The translations under genes were made by a program, and so were the position numbers. 64,000 nt of DNA from Hygrophila difformis. Its lineage: Eukaryota; Streptophyta; Magnoliopsida; Lamiales; Acanthaceae. The stretch spans positions 33,360,403 through 33,424,402 of the forward strand of contig JAOANR010000011.1 in assembly GCA_030278955.1 (NCBI GenBank). Direction: 5' to 3'. Below are positions 12,680 through 24,051 of the stretch, piece after piece. Below the pieces are notes generated by a model that was not told the DNA's origin, did no database searches, and saw only the letters and a program-made list of their open reading frames with translations. Position 1 is the first letter of the stretch; every line of letters starts with the position of its first letter.

Positions 12680-12795
12680 TAAAACATTTCGCTGAAACTT
12701 ATAAATACATGTAGCTGACATAAGCAGCTCAATATCGCTGAAAACAATCGAGAACAATCGCTTAAATGCTTAATCTACGTCGCTGAAAATGCGAT
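12680..12795. repeat. TCGCTGAAA motifs upstream of the transposase coding exons
   Basis: Several TTCGCTGAAA and ATCGCTGAAA motifs occur, at or near the presumed 5' intron or promoter of the transposase gene. Confidence 0.55.
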
Positions 12796-13388
12796 GGATA
12801 CGTCATTGATCATCACATGTACAAACTTTTATCGCTTAAATGAATGTATATCATATAAAACTTCAGAATCTCAAAAAAAGAGAAACATACATAATTCACA
12901 ACAGAACTCAGAACTCAGAAACATACATAAAATCAAAACGATGATCTGCGATAAAAACTACTCAAAATCCGAATATTCTAAAACGTACCATTGAGCGTAG
13001 AAGAACTTGAATTTGAAAACGTTGCCGACGCATTCAACGACATGCTAATTGCATCCATAATTGACAGCAACTTCCTCACACCGCTACAACACGAACAGAG
13101 AAAACAAATAAAAAAACTCGGAAACGCGAAGAAGACGACGTTCAACGGCGTAAAATATGGCAAATATACGAAATTACTTTTCTACCTTAGAGTTAATCTC
13201 AATCGTCGATTTTTAAAGACAATCAACGGCTATAAACTCTCGCAGTACATGTCAAAAACCATGGTTGCACCCTAACTTATGTGTATACAAAATATGATAT
13301 TATTTTATCATTATATGAGGCGTTGCGAAATCTTATATAAACCGTCCATATTTTGATATTTTTGGTCATGTGATGCCTTTGTCCCTAA

Positions 13389-14030
13389 GGGTCGTTTGGT
13401 TGGAGTGATCTCACATTATCAGTCATTATCAGGAATCTAAGATTCATGGGAATATGAAATTATGGGGAATCTTATTTTTTTGTCATTTTAATATTTTTGC
13501 GTTTAGTTGAATTGGGAATCTTATATTTACAATTCAAACTAATTTACAACAATGTTCTTACTTTTAAGTTAAAAAATAGTATCAATATAATGTTTTACTA
13601 AACAATAAAAACTATTTAAACATAATTTTTTAGTTCAAAAAAATATTTATACATAATGTTACTCCTATATGATATTATTACTTTTTAGCTGAATAATTAT
13701 TAATTTGATTAATCTAAGTTATTAAGTTTTGTTTAATTTAAATGAATAAATTTAAAAATAGAATTTTAATATTTAAAATTTTGAGTGATCCTTTTAAAAT
13801 TTTAAATGAAAATATTTAAAAATTTGAGGTAAGTCATTTTGTATTTTTTTACACATAAAATAATTTTGTAATTTAAAAGGGTATAAAATGTAATTTAATG
13901 GAGTATAACATACTTCAAAGTTTCGGATAATCTAAGATTACCTGGGTTTAGGATGGGATACAAATTTCCACCTAAAAGCCCCAACATTTCCATCGTGGCA
14001 ATAATTTAGATTACCAACTCAAACGGACCC
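13389..14030. mobile_element. Tourist-like (PIF/Harbinger) MITE
   Basis: The left end is GGGTCGTTTGGTTGG and the right end, read in reverse, is GGGTCCGTTTGAGTTGG. TAA flanks both sides (13386-13388 and 14031-14033), the duplication expected for this superfamily. The interior is AT-rich with no ORF. It sits about 100 bp outside the MULE. Confidence 0.75.
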
Positions 14031-15256
14031 TAAATATGATGTTGATGGTACACTGTCCAAAAATTCAAGGGTATATTACCATAATTAAATAAATCAAACT
14101 TAATTGTGATTTGGTAACATCAAAATAAGATTCAATGATATCCTAAAGTGAATGTTGAAACTTAACCCGGTTACATTACAATCATTTTAATAGTGTGCAT
14201 GTACATATATCACAAAAAATCTTTATCATATCACATAAAAATATTTCTCACATCACATATTATTACATCACACAAAACATTTCTCTCATCACAGACCATT
14301 TCATCCATTACAGAACACAACTCTCACATCACATACATGTGATTGCATGTGCAGAAACATGCACCTAATCTGCTCAACATAAGCCACATAATAACCTATT
14401 TATTCCCCATTCCCCGTGTCCCATTAGCCTTCCCGCCGCCTATCATCCATGTGCCCAGATGCCACACACAAGGTGATGAATATTTGAAGTGGTATGATGG
14501 AACCTTGAAATATGTGATAACTAGAATAACCCGCTCGCGCTATGCGTTGGGCAAAATAAAAAATTGATAATAGAAAAAAACTAAAGTAACGCAAATGTTT
14601 AAAATTAGTAACATGGTCGGAAATGTAATAACTGGAAAGAACACCACCATCAGCTGCATCAACTGCTAACTTTTGCTCTTGCCAATGCATCTAGCAACCA
14701 ATTTCAATTAAATAAATTAATCTACATATATCATGGATTAGACAAACAAATTTATGACCGAAGACTGGTTGTAACCTAGAAGCTACAATATATAGTTGGC
14801 ATTTGATTCTGTTATTCAAAATTATTTTTTATTAGTAATAGAAACATGCATGGCTAGCTGAGGAGAAATGGAAACCAAAACTCATATTATCAAACAAATT
14901 GAAATGCAATTTCAAGTTCCATTACAGAATTATCAAATTCATGTAAATTGAGCATATACTACGTATATAGTTTCTCCAGCAAACCTTCTGGGAGGAGAAC
15001 TTGGCAGCGGCCTTCAATAAAGCTGGCCACCAATCTCACCATAAGAAAGAAAAGCACATGAACTCTAAAATCTCCGTGTTTATTGATCACCGTACAATCA
15101 TAACATAGACACTCAAATATCATCCATTCATACCAAAGTTGTACCGGGAATAAATATTAGCTTCTAATTTCAAAAAGAAATTCTAATTAAATTCTCAAAA
15201 TATAGGATAGGAAGGCATCAAGTTTCTAAATTGGAATTCAATGTTACATCTCTGAT

Positions 15257-15490
15257 TCAAGAATGGTTTGGTTCTATTCTTGAATGTTATAGAAGTATAT
15301 AAAAAAAAAAAAATTAGAACCAAACCATTTATTCAAGAATGAAGTTAACCAAACCATTTAGAACCAAACCATTTATTCAAGAATGAAGTTAAAAAAATTT
15401 AGAACCAAACCATTTATTCAAAAAATTTATTCAAGAATGGTTTGGTTCTTAAATAGAACCAAATTCTTGAATAGAACCAAACCATTCTAA
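15257..15490. repeat. Cluster of direct and inverted AGAACCAAACCATT repeats
   Basis: The sequence AGAACCAAACCATTTATTC and its reverse (CAAGAATGGTTTGGTTCT) occur at least six times, able to fold as hairpins. A neighbouring sequence, GAATGTTATAGAAGTATATA, recurs at about 15281 and again at about 15870. Confidence 0.7.
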
Positions 15491-16929
15491 ACGAACATGA
15501 TACCCAAATGGACAACACACATCAGCTACATACTTTGCATACTTTTCCTTGCAGAGTGGTGTATATTCCAGACAGTGAAGAACTCATCACCAGACCTACC
15601 CACTTCAGATTAGGGGTTGATTCATGATTGAAGTTATGAATTTACTGCTAATGAAATATCTCATAGTTAGAACAGTGGGCTTTAGAACCAATACAAACAA
15701 ATAAATTTCAAAATGAGAGAACATCAGAAAACACTTACATTTCAAAGTAGTAGAACAATTTATATATTTTTTTAAAAGTAGAAAAAGATAAAGTACTTAC
15801 TTTGCAATAACCAATTGCTCAACATAAATGAGCTCATTCACAACAGCCCCAATGATCATGCTTGGCGGATTGAATGTTATAGAAGTATATAAAAAAAAAC
15901 CAATCCATTTTTTCATCATTTTTTATCCTGAGAGATAATAACCGATTCCAGAAGACACTATCCAGAAGGTGTCATTCCCTCGTTATAATTTGGCAGACAC
16001 TTGACCTGCTAAACTAAAAAATCCCTAGCAAACAATCATTCAAAAGTCAAAACAATCACTCATTCAATATATTGTCTAACTATACAAAGTATTAAGAAGT
16101 TAAAACAATTATAAAGTCAAGGTGCCTAAACCAATCAATCACTTCATGCCTATATAAGAGATAAATAGACATATAGGAAATGCAGTAGAAGCCCTGACAC
16201 AGTAACACATCAATTAGCCTCCAGCTGTTCAATATGGAAAAGATGGGTGGAAACAAAGAGGAATATTAACAATGCATTTGAATGCCAAAATTAGAACTCA
16301 CACCCATCTTGCAAAATAAGCACAAAAATATTCATTGAATAACGATAGGCAATATAAAGGTAAATCAAATAGACATTACCACCTTACCTCAACCATTGAT
16401 AACTTCAACCTTTCTAAGCTTCCAAGAGACTTTTGAGCAGAAAAATATTTTACTACAGTCATGATGAGCACAGTTAGTCTACCTCAAATTAGCATCCCCA
16501 CAAACATCTTGCATTTGGATATGATACTACATACCTCTATCTATTGTACAATTCATATATGAAAAAAAAAATGAAATGTTGTCAAGATGTATAACCGTTG
16601 GCGAAGGTGCTCTCGGGGGTGGAGGCGGCTTCAGGTGGAGCTGAAGCTGCAGAGTGAAAATTGAAACCAAAATCCCTAATTTTAAATATAAAGGAAATTA
16701 TAATCAATGAATAGCAAAATGAACAACAAAACAACCTGATGGGTATTGGCGAGGTCCAATCGACACAGCAGGTGTGGCGGGGGAACATCCAAAGAACATA
16801 TCAACGCCTTGTAATCGGCGAGGCAAATGGAGCATTATGATATTTGTTAATATTAAGAGTACAATAAAAGAAGAAAAATAATATACAGTTTTCATTTGTT
16901 TGGTTTATGTGCACAATATTCAGATATGA

Positions 16930-17110
16930 AATAGTATTTGTTAATAGGGGCATTTTATCGAACAATTTAAAGGAAGCTATTGCACAGATTCGCATACCTT
17001 AATGAAATGACTAAATAAGTACCACAATCATGCATTCAGAAAATATCATGCAATAAACAACACTAAAAAATGGCTACATAAAAAATACACAAAACCCACA
17101 AAAAGATGCA
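16930..17110. repeat. ~180-bp duplicated segment, copy 1
   Basis: From GTATTTGTTAATAGGGGC through CCCACAAAAAGATGCAT this stretch matches 22425-22600 at roughly 80% by eye. The hAT element inserted exactly at the end of copy 1. Confidence 0.7.
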
Positions 17111-17399
17111 TAGAGATGTAAACGAGCCGAACCGAACCGAGCTTCAAGTGTTTGAGCTCTATTCGTTAAGCTTAACGAACGAACACGAATCGAGCCAAAA
17201 TCTTAACGAGCCAATTTTCATGTTTGAGCTCTATTCGTTTAACCTTACGAATTAGCTAATAACGAACGAACACGAGCTTAGTCGAGCTCAGTTAACGAAC
17301 CATTTATTTTATTAATAAATTTATTTGTTTTAGAATTAAATTAGGTGTGAAAATGTAATGTATATTGTAATATAATTTATGAGAGAAATGTGAAATTAA

Positions 17400-19124
17400 T
17401 CTATATAATAAATCCTGAATACTTTTTGGTATGTGCAGACTCTTTTGTCCTTATTAAATTTAATTCACCCTTCTTAATTTTAAAGGGTTAATCAGTCATT
17501 ATACGTTCATTTTTAGATCAACGGCTCTTAAGTTTACACGTAATATGCTGACTAATTCCAGTCATCGGACACATCATCAATATCTATATTTAGAAAATAA
17601 ATCTATCTATTAATATAACAAAATCTTTAAAAATCTTCATATATATTTTAAAAAGATATAATTGAATACAAATATATATAAATTATTTGATTGTATATAT
17701 AATATTTTAAAAACTATTAATACTATAATATTATTAAATAAATTTAATTAGGTTACAGATTTATGCCTAAAAAATATACAATCATATATCAATATAAGGA
17801 ATATAATAATTATATTTTAAATAAAAATATTTCATTAAAAATATGATGTAAACATTAAATTGACCCTAAATATATTGATTAATGTAAAATAACTAATAAC
17901 CTAAAAACTTTTATACCATTCTAAACAAATTCTACATATTTTTTTCCGTTTTAAAGAAGAAAATAAAAAGAAAAGAAAAAAAACTAAAACAAATCATAAT
18001 TTAATTATTCTCATATATTTCAGTATAAAATAAAAATGTATATGAAATTTGGAGTAAATTGTTATACAATTTTTTAAAAATATTTTGTACTGTAAAAGAA
18101 TATAAGAAGTATACCCCTAAAAGACTTGGTATCGGAGTATAAATTCGATTTTAAGGTTTATAATAATAATGAATTGAAAAATAATAAAAATTTAATTAAA
18201 TTAAATGAAAATATTAACTACCAAATTTTTTTCATAATCAATATGAAAAAGAAAAAATTGGATAAAATATTATGGACTAAAATAATATTTTAAAAATTAA
18301 CAGATAATCAAAACGTATTATAGTTAAAATTTATTTTATAAAATTATGGATTAGTCCATAAAAACTAATCACAACAAAAATTTAAAATATTAATTTGTGT
18401 GATTTGGGCTCCCACACGCCTTTACCGGCACATGAGTGTTATTGTTTATCAAAAAAATTAAAAATACATTACATAATAAAATATAAGTTTTAAATGATGA
18501 AAATATAATAAAAAAGTACCAATAATATTTTTTAAAAAACTTTAGGGATAATAGTCAAAATGTAAAACATATTACGAGTAAAACTAATATTTTTTTAAAT
18601 CTTAATAATACAAAAAATACTCCATCAATTCCGGTAATACCGTCCCAAAACTTTTGGGCACGGTATTTTAGGTATAATGGGTTATTGTGATAAAGCGGAG
18701 TAATTAGTTGATGCGATGTTTTAGTTGATGTTTATGGAGTAGTTTTTCTAAAAAGGGAAATGTGACAATTGTAGTGGGACAGACCAAAAAGGAAAGCGAG
18801 ACAGAATTAGTGGGACGGATGGAGTAATTTTTTTTCTAATTTTGAATAGTTAAGGAGTATTTATTTTCCACTTACTCTCATAATTTTAGATATGAAATAA
18901 AACTATATACATTTATTTTGTAACAGTAAAAATAATTTATTTTATATTATTTCCACCTGAGTTTGAATTTCTTTCATTCATCTTATTATCTCCTTTATTT
19001 TCCTTTTAATCTTTTTGTTGCATGCATTTCAATCACTATTTAAACAAAAGAAAATATTATATATTCTCATTTTATATCGTCATATTCGTTTCAACACCCG
19101 TGCGTAGCGGGCGAAAAAATCTAG
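17400..19124 (+). mobile_element. Non-autonomous Helitron nested in the hAT element
   Basis: It starts with TCTATATAATAAATCC and ends with CTAG at 19121-19124. The short hairpin CCCGTGCGTAGCGGG lies about ten bases before the end. It sits between A (17399) and T (19125) with no target duplication, as expected for rolling-circle insertion. The interior is AT-rich and has no Rep/helicase ORF; a Stowaway MITE lies at 18620-18824. Confidence 0.8.
18620..18824. mobile_element. Stowaway-like MITE inside the Helitron
   Basis: Ends are CTCCATCAATTCCGG... and ...GGGACGGATGGAG, flanked by TA on both sides. No ORF. Confidence 0.65.
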
Positions 19125-19472
19125 TAAAAATGAAAAATGGAAAGAATAACTAGATAAAATATTTATTTTTTTATAATATATATTCCATTAAAAAAGAATT
19201 CCGAACTGTTCGCGAACTTAACGAACAAACATACAAACCAAATTATGTGTTTGAGCTCGGTTCGTTTAACTTATCGAATGAGCTGTAAACGAACGAACAC
19301 GTGTCGAAACGAGCTCAGCTGACGAACTGTTTGTTCTATTTACAGCTCTAAAGATGCATCAATATTTGATGGCATCCCAACACAAAATTCAACCAAACAC
19401 GATTATTAACCAACAGTATAGTCAATGAATTCCAACCCATCAGCTTTAGTTGAGTAGGAGCCAAAAAAAATA

Positions 19473-19732
19473 CTCCCTCTGTCCCATTTAAGATGTCTTG
19501 TTTCATTTCTGCACACAATCCAATACACTTTTTCAATCGTTAATATCTCAAAATATATACAATAAAAAATTATGTAAAATGTATATTATAAAACTACATG
19601 ATTATACGATTCTAACAAGATCCAACTCGATTATTTTTTCTCAAAAATATACTTAGAATAATATTGAGTCAAAGTTAAACAATGAACAGTGCCAAAAAGT
19701 CAAACCAGACATCTTGCCTGGGACGGAGGGAG
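19473..19732. mobile_element. Stowaway-like MITE
   Basis: CTCCCTCTGTCCCATTTAAG at the left and GGGACGGAGGGAG at the right form inverted ends, flanked by TA. Confidence 0.8.
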
Positions 19733-19895
19733 TATATGGCAGAACATGAAATTTGAAACCTCCAACAAAAGACATTGAAATTTGCATTGAAGAAAATGAG
19801 AACACAATGGGAGGAAAGAGAAAAGCTTTCCGACATACCTTGGTCCCAAAGTCGAAAAGTGAAGTCGCAGAAAGAAATTGGTGCAAAAGCAGCTT

Positions 19896-22366
19896 TGTAA
19901 CACCCCGGTTTTTGGTCACCCAGGTCGGGATGTCACCGCCACACCTCCCTAGCAAGACACGGTTTCTCCGAGCTTGCTAAAGAAATGCAAGGCTAGGTAT
20001 TGCAGTATTTAAAACATTCAAACAGCCCGTTTATATATAATTTAGAAATAATACATCAAGTTGCAGCGGAAAATAATATTTACATATATTTATCGCAGCG
20101 GAATTTAAATATAGGGCCAACATGGCATAATCACGGGTTAAACAGGCCCGTTCATGCAAGATCTAGTCTAATACAAGAATTCAAAATAATATTTCATCCC
20201 AAACTTCCCGTGTATGCATATGACGATGCATAATTCTCAACTCTGAAAGAAAAAGAAATAAAAATGGTTTGGTCAGCAAAAACTTGCTGAGTAAGTTAAC
20301 ACATACATACTATGGGGTTTCAAAGCCATTATTTAGATTTTAAAGAAAAACATAGGCATACAAGACATGATTTAATGTATTCATCTAATAACAATTAAAT
20401 GGCATAATTTAAAGGATAGAGATTTCATAAGATCATAAATATAATTCGCAAAGTAAAACAATTGCAAGACATACTTTAAGGCATAATCTAAAAGGAACAA
20501 TTTTCAAGTGTTCTGGTTTCATATCTCATGTTTCAAGTTTATATTTCAATCGCCATTCGGCAAGTTTTATTTATCAATTGCCTTCCGGCAAGCGTTATAT
20601 CTCAATTGCCCTTCGGCAAGCATTATATTTCAATTGCCTTTCGGCAAGCAGGATATTTCAATTGCCTTTCGGCAAGCAGGATATTTCAATTGCCTTTCGG
20701 CAAGCAGGATATTTCAATTGCCTTTCGGCAAGCAGTATATTTCAATTGCCTTTCGGCAAGCATTATGTTTCATGTGTATTTTATTTCAAAGAATTCCCAA
20801 TCATTTAAACCTTAAAGGCTAATTTCACCGTTTTAACAAGATTTCAAGATTTGACTCGGTCAACCATAGTTTACTCTAAAATTCGTCTAAACTCAGATTT
20901 AATTCCAAAAATTCCAAAATTTCATATCTGACTCAGAAACATTAAGATCTAGAACTTTCGTGTTTTAACTTTTTCAATCCGAGATACCTAAGTAGGTCAA
21001 AATCACCAATTTTTGCATAAGAACAATTCTGTCCGAGTTTAATGTGACACAGTTTAAAGATTCCGAATTCTACCATATCAATTCAACTCCAAATTTAATG
21101 AAATTTGACAGAGATCATTTTAAGACAATTATCTACGACTTTCATGTTCGGCCAAAGATCTAAAACAGTCTAGATCCTATGTCAAAAACGTGATCAAGAT
21201 CATTCCTAAGTTCTGTTCAAGATTTCAAGATCTAGATTCAAACAGCTCGGTTCCGGTGGGTTTTCACATATCAAATCGACTCCAAAAATTCTCAAAACTT
21301 TACAGTAGCTAGATCTAAGTCTTAGGAACGTTTTTCGTGTTTTAAGTTTTTCCGTTTGAGTTCGTTTTAAGGTTCAGAAAAATTCATCAAATCTGTTGCG
21401 TCGGTAGAAAGTTTAGATTGATAGATTTTCGATTCCTTGATAATCTTTTAGTTTGAATGTTTTAATTCATCCCAAAACCATGTAAGAGTTAACTTACGGA
21501 GTTTATGAACATCCGGGACCGTCTATTCGAAGGCGTGGCTTCCCGTCCACCGTTTCTTCTCTCCGTTCGTCGGGTTCTACGATCTAGATCCAATACGGGG
21601 TGTAGAAAGAAAAAAGAAGAAGATTAGGATTCGTTTTCGAATCGTATATGGAACAAAGATTGGATTGACACTTACCACGACTATGGAGATCTTAGAATTT
21701 TCGTCCAACAGGTCTCGCCTTTGGTTTCGTGCCTCCGACGACTCCGGATTTAGGGTTTCGAATGTGTAGAAAGTTGTAGGGTTTCGTAAGAGTATTCGGA
21801 GCTCCTAGGAGGTCTTATTTATAGATATCTAAGACCTAGGGCGTCCAAAATCTGACCCCAAGGGTCTTGGGTCGAGAGATGTTCAACCGAAAGTCGAAAA
21901 ATCCGCGTTCGGGCGAGAGATTCACGCAACGGGCAAATCTGTCGCTTGGCGCGGCCGTGGCGCGCTCCACCCTCTTCGACCGCGCGGCCACCGCGCCGGC
22001 TTCGCCTGGACTTCGGTCCGGGCGGGGTCGTGCGATCCGTCGGGCGTTTCCTCCTCTCTTTCGGACTTCTATCCCCCTATGTTCCCGGATTCGGATTTCC
22101 GGGGTATCTTCGGGCTCCGATTTCCTATCTTAATTTTATTCGGGCCTAAATTTATATTTGGACTCGAGTTATTGAATCTATCGGTGTCGGGTCCCCGTGT
22201 AACCATTTATTCGATTAAATTGTCTTCGGCTTCCCGGGTTCTCGGAATTTTGTTTCCTTTTTAATTTAAATTCCATTTCTCATTTCCTCTACATTTATTT
22301 CTTTATTTATTATATTTATTTTATTTATTGTATTTATTTTATGTTGGAAAATTCTCGGGTATTACA
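19896..22366 (-). mobile_element. Truncated Ty3/gypsy LTR (same family as 54399)
   Basis: It begins TGTAACACCCCGG and ends CGGGTATTACA, the two LTR ends in minus orientation, and matches 54399-56995 throughout except for local differences. After the end the bases GTCTACCCTC continue, which are also found next to the other LTR (the polypurine side). It is therefore a 3' LTR with a scrap of the internal region, not a clean solo LTR. No 5-bp target duplication is visible. An 8-unit minisatellite at 20542-20763 is specific to this copy. Confidence 0.8.
20542..20763. repeat. 28-bp minisatellite with a hairpin in each unit (8 units)
   Basis: Eight units centre on TCAATTGCCTTTCGGCAAG; the last five are nearly identical. 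Each contains TTGCC-TTTC-GGCAA, a 5-bp stem. On the minus strand, the sense strand of the LTR, this reads TTGCC-GAAA-GGCAA, a GNRA-type tetraloop hairpin. The array is absent from the LTRs at 54399 and 62965. Confidence 0.85.
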
Positions 22367-23337
22367 GTCTACCCTCTAAATCTGATGAATAAATTTCTTC
22401 TACGGTAAATGAAATGGAGTATTTGTTAATAGGGGCATTTTATCGAATAATTTGAAGAAAGTCGCGGAACATATTTGCATAGCTTAATGAACGGGCCAAA
22501 TAGATACTACAATCCTGTGTTTTAGAAAATATTGCCAGGCAATAAACAACACCCGAAAACGGCTGCACCAAAAATACATAAAACCCACAAAAAGATGCAT
22601 TAGTACATCAAGAGGAATTGAATCCCCACTTTCAAAACAAATAAGAAATCCCTAGCAAATGCGAATTGAATCAGAAAGGGCACAATGGGTGAGAGATGTT
22701 TTAGCGGGGCAGCTCAACGAAGGGTGCCAGGCGAGCGACCGAGACGGGCAGCGGGCGGCACAACGAAGGGTGCCAGGCGACAGGTGACAGGCAACAGATA
22801 AGGTGGTGGTAGAGGCGCCGCGGGAGGGGAGTTCCAAGTGCCGTCGGGAGGAGTGTGGAGTTGAGTTCATCGGGTCGGTCTGCGTGAGAACGGTGATTAA
22901 AGTTTTGTCTAGTACTACTATGTACGCATATTTGGTATCCGGCTGTATTTGGTATGGGATAAGAGAAAGGGTAATAAAATTTTCTATATCTGGTATGTAG
23001 TTGTATAATGATTGTGTTGGTGGATAATTAAATTGATAATAAAATTAATTTGTCAAGTTTCTCGTGTGTGGGAGAGATTAGAATTTGATAAAGATGGTAA
23101 GGTGGATTGATTTTTAGGCGTGAAAGTATGTGTGTGAAAACCTTATTTTATACTATAATATACTAGATATTACATACAATGTGATGCTTAATAGTGTTTT
23201 ATACTATAATATAGATATTAATTCTCCCAAAATTACTAAAGAATAACACCCTTGGCGAGTCTTAAAGACATGCAACAAGAAATAAAATGTTTTTATATTT
23301 TATATATTTTTTATTATGCATTAACATAAGTTAGTTA
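22367..23337. other. Intergenic; copy 2 of the duplicated segment and a GC-rich patch
   Basis: 22425-22600 repeats the segment at 16930-17110. 22660-22870 is GC-rich and resembles a leader sequence more than coding sequence; its minus-strand open frame of 72 codons is arginine/serine rich with no domain. No gene is claimed. Confidence 0.45.
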
Positions 23338-23599
23338 CTTCCTCCATCTCCTAATGTTTGTTAGTTTGTTAATATGCTACTGCTACTATTTACACATAAA
23401 CTTTTACTTAAAGTTTTATCATAGTTATAGAAGTTAAAATATAGCCAAATAGATTGTTAGATTCGTCTCGTCGTTTAGTTTTTAAATATGAAACTTTTAG
23501 AATTTTTACTTATACCGAACTTTAGTTATTAATAATTTAAAATATACATTAAATAGCGTGATGGGTGGGCCCGTCAAGAACAATATGAGACAGAGGTAG
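23338..23599. mobile_element. Stowaway-like MITE
   Basis: Left end CTTCCTCCATCTCC and right end GAGACAGAGGTAG, flanked by TA on each side. The interior matches the Stowaway copies at 38319, 49342 and 50476. Confidence 0.7.
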
Positions 23600-24051
23600 T
23601 ATATAAGTATAATCATCAAAACCTACCGCATGAACATTACCAAACAAATAAGTTAATTATTTATTAATAAAATAAAAAAATTAATTACGCTCAAAAATTA
23701 AAATAGTGTAATCAATGATATTCAATTATAAGGGGATTGTCAAATTCTTTATTTTCTAACTTTATAGTTGTGATTCGATTCTTCACCTGACTATTATATT
23801 TTTTTATTCCTTTTGATTTTTGTTTAATCAAAAAATCATTTTCAATTGTTTTTAACAGTTTGTTTTGACTTTTCTAAAAGAAAACGGAGAAACAAAAGTT
23901 GAATTTTTTTTTTCTTTCCAAAGAGACATGGGTTACTTCCAGAAAAAAGAAAAATGAAAAATATTCTCATCTAATAAGGAAATAAAAGAAATTATAAATC
24001 ATCTTTTAAGATTGATGTCCCATTTAATAACTTTAATATATGAAAAGTTAT

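Larger units (their letters stand above)
645..13283 (-). mobile_element. Complete Mutator-like element (MULE), TTCAGCGA family
   Basis: The element is bounded by a perfect 10-bp direct repeat, TATACAAAAT, at 635-644 and 13284-13293; MULEs typically duplicate 8-11 bp. Six bases in from each end is a short inverted repeat: AGTTAAGGTGCGA at 651-663, and AGTTAGGGTGCAA on the minus strand at 13277-13265 (11 of 13 identical). All genes inside read leftward: transposase (12649-10226), two F-box genes (9410-8643 and 8125-7211), a Ulp1-like protease gene (6621-2865) and a small unknown ORF (2257-1856). Phased TTCAGCGA arrays lie at the left end and between the genes. MULEs carrying Ulp1-like genes are known in plants (the Kaonashi type in Arabidopsis), which supports the class. 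Transposase and protease are both broken, so this copy is probably immobile although its target duplication is undamaged. Confidence 0.9.
14031..17110. other. Intergenic stretch with possible decayed exons
   Basis: No intact gene is supported. Short minus-strand pieces look protein-like and end at GT or AG signals, for example near 14640-14690, 15000-15060 and 16738-16805 (GVDMFFGCSPATPAVSIGP). I could not join them into a gene or name a family. A palindromic repeat cluster lies at 15257-15490 (separate entry). Confidence 0.35.
17111..19350. mobile_element. Non-autonomous hAT element (interrupted)
   Basis: The 8-bp target duplication AAGATGCA lies at 17103-17110 and 19351-19358. Ends are TAGAGATGTAAACGAGC and, in reverse, TAGAGCTGTAAATAGAAC. 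Subterminal parts carry many GAGCTC / AACGAAC motifs in both orientations (17111-17320 and 19200-19340). There is no transposase ORF. A Helitron (17400-19124) is inserted in it. Confidence 0.85.

Noticed and set aside
12991..13275. Plus-strand ORF of 94 codons at the right end of the MULE
   Set aside because: No ATG start, overlaps the terminal repeat, no domain; probably chance or a leader of the transposase on the other strand.
20508..20822. Three overlapping plus-strand ORFs with FQLPFGK-type repeats
   Set aside because: They come from the 28-bp minisatellite; since 28 is not a multiple of three, every frame shows the same peptide in turn.
22652..22870. Arg/Ser-rich minus-strand ORF
   Set aside because: GC-rich leader-like sequence without domain or splice partners.
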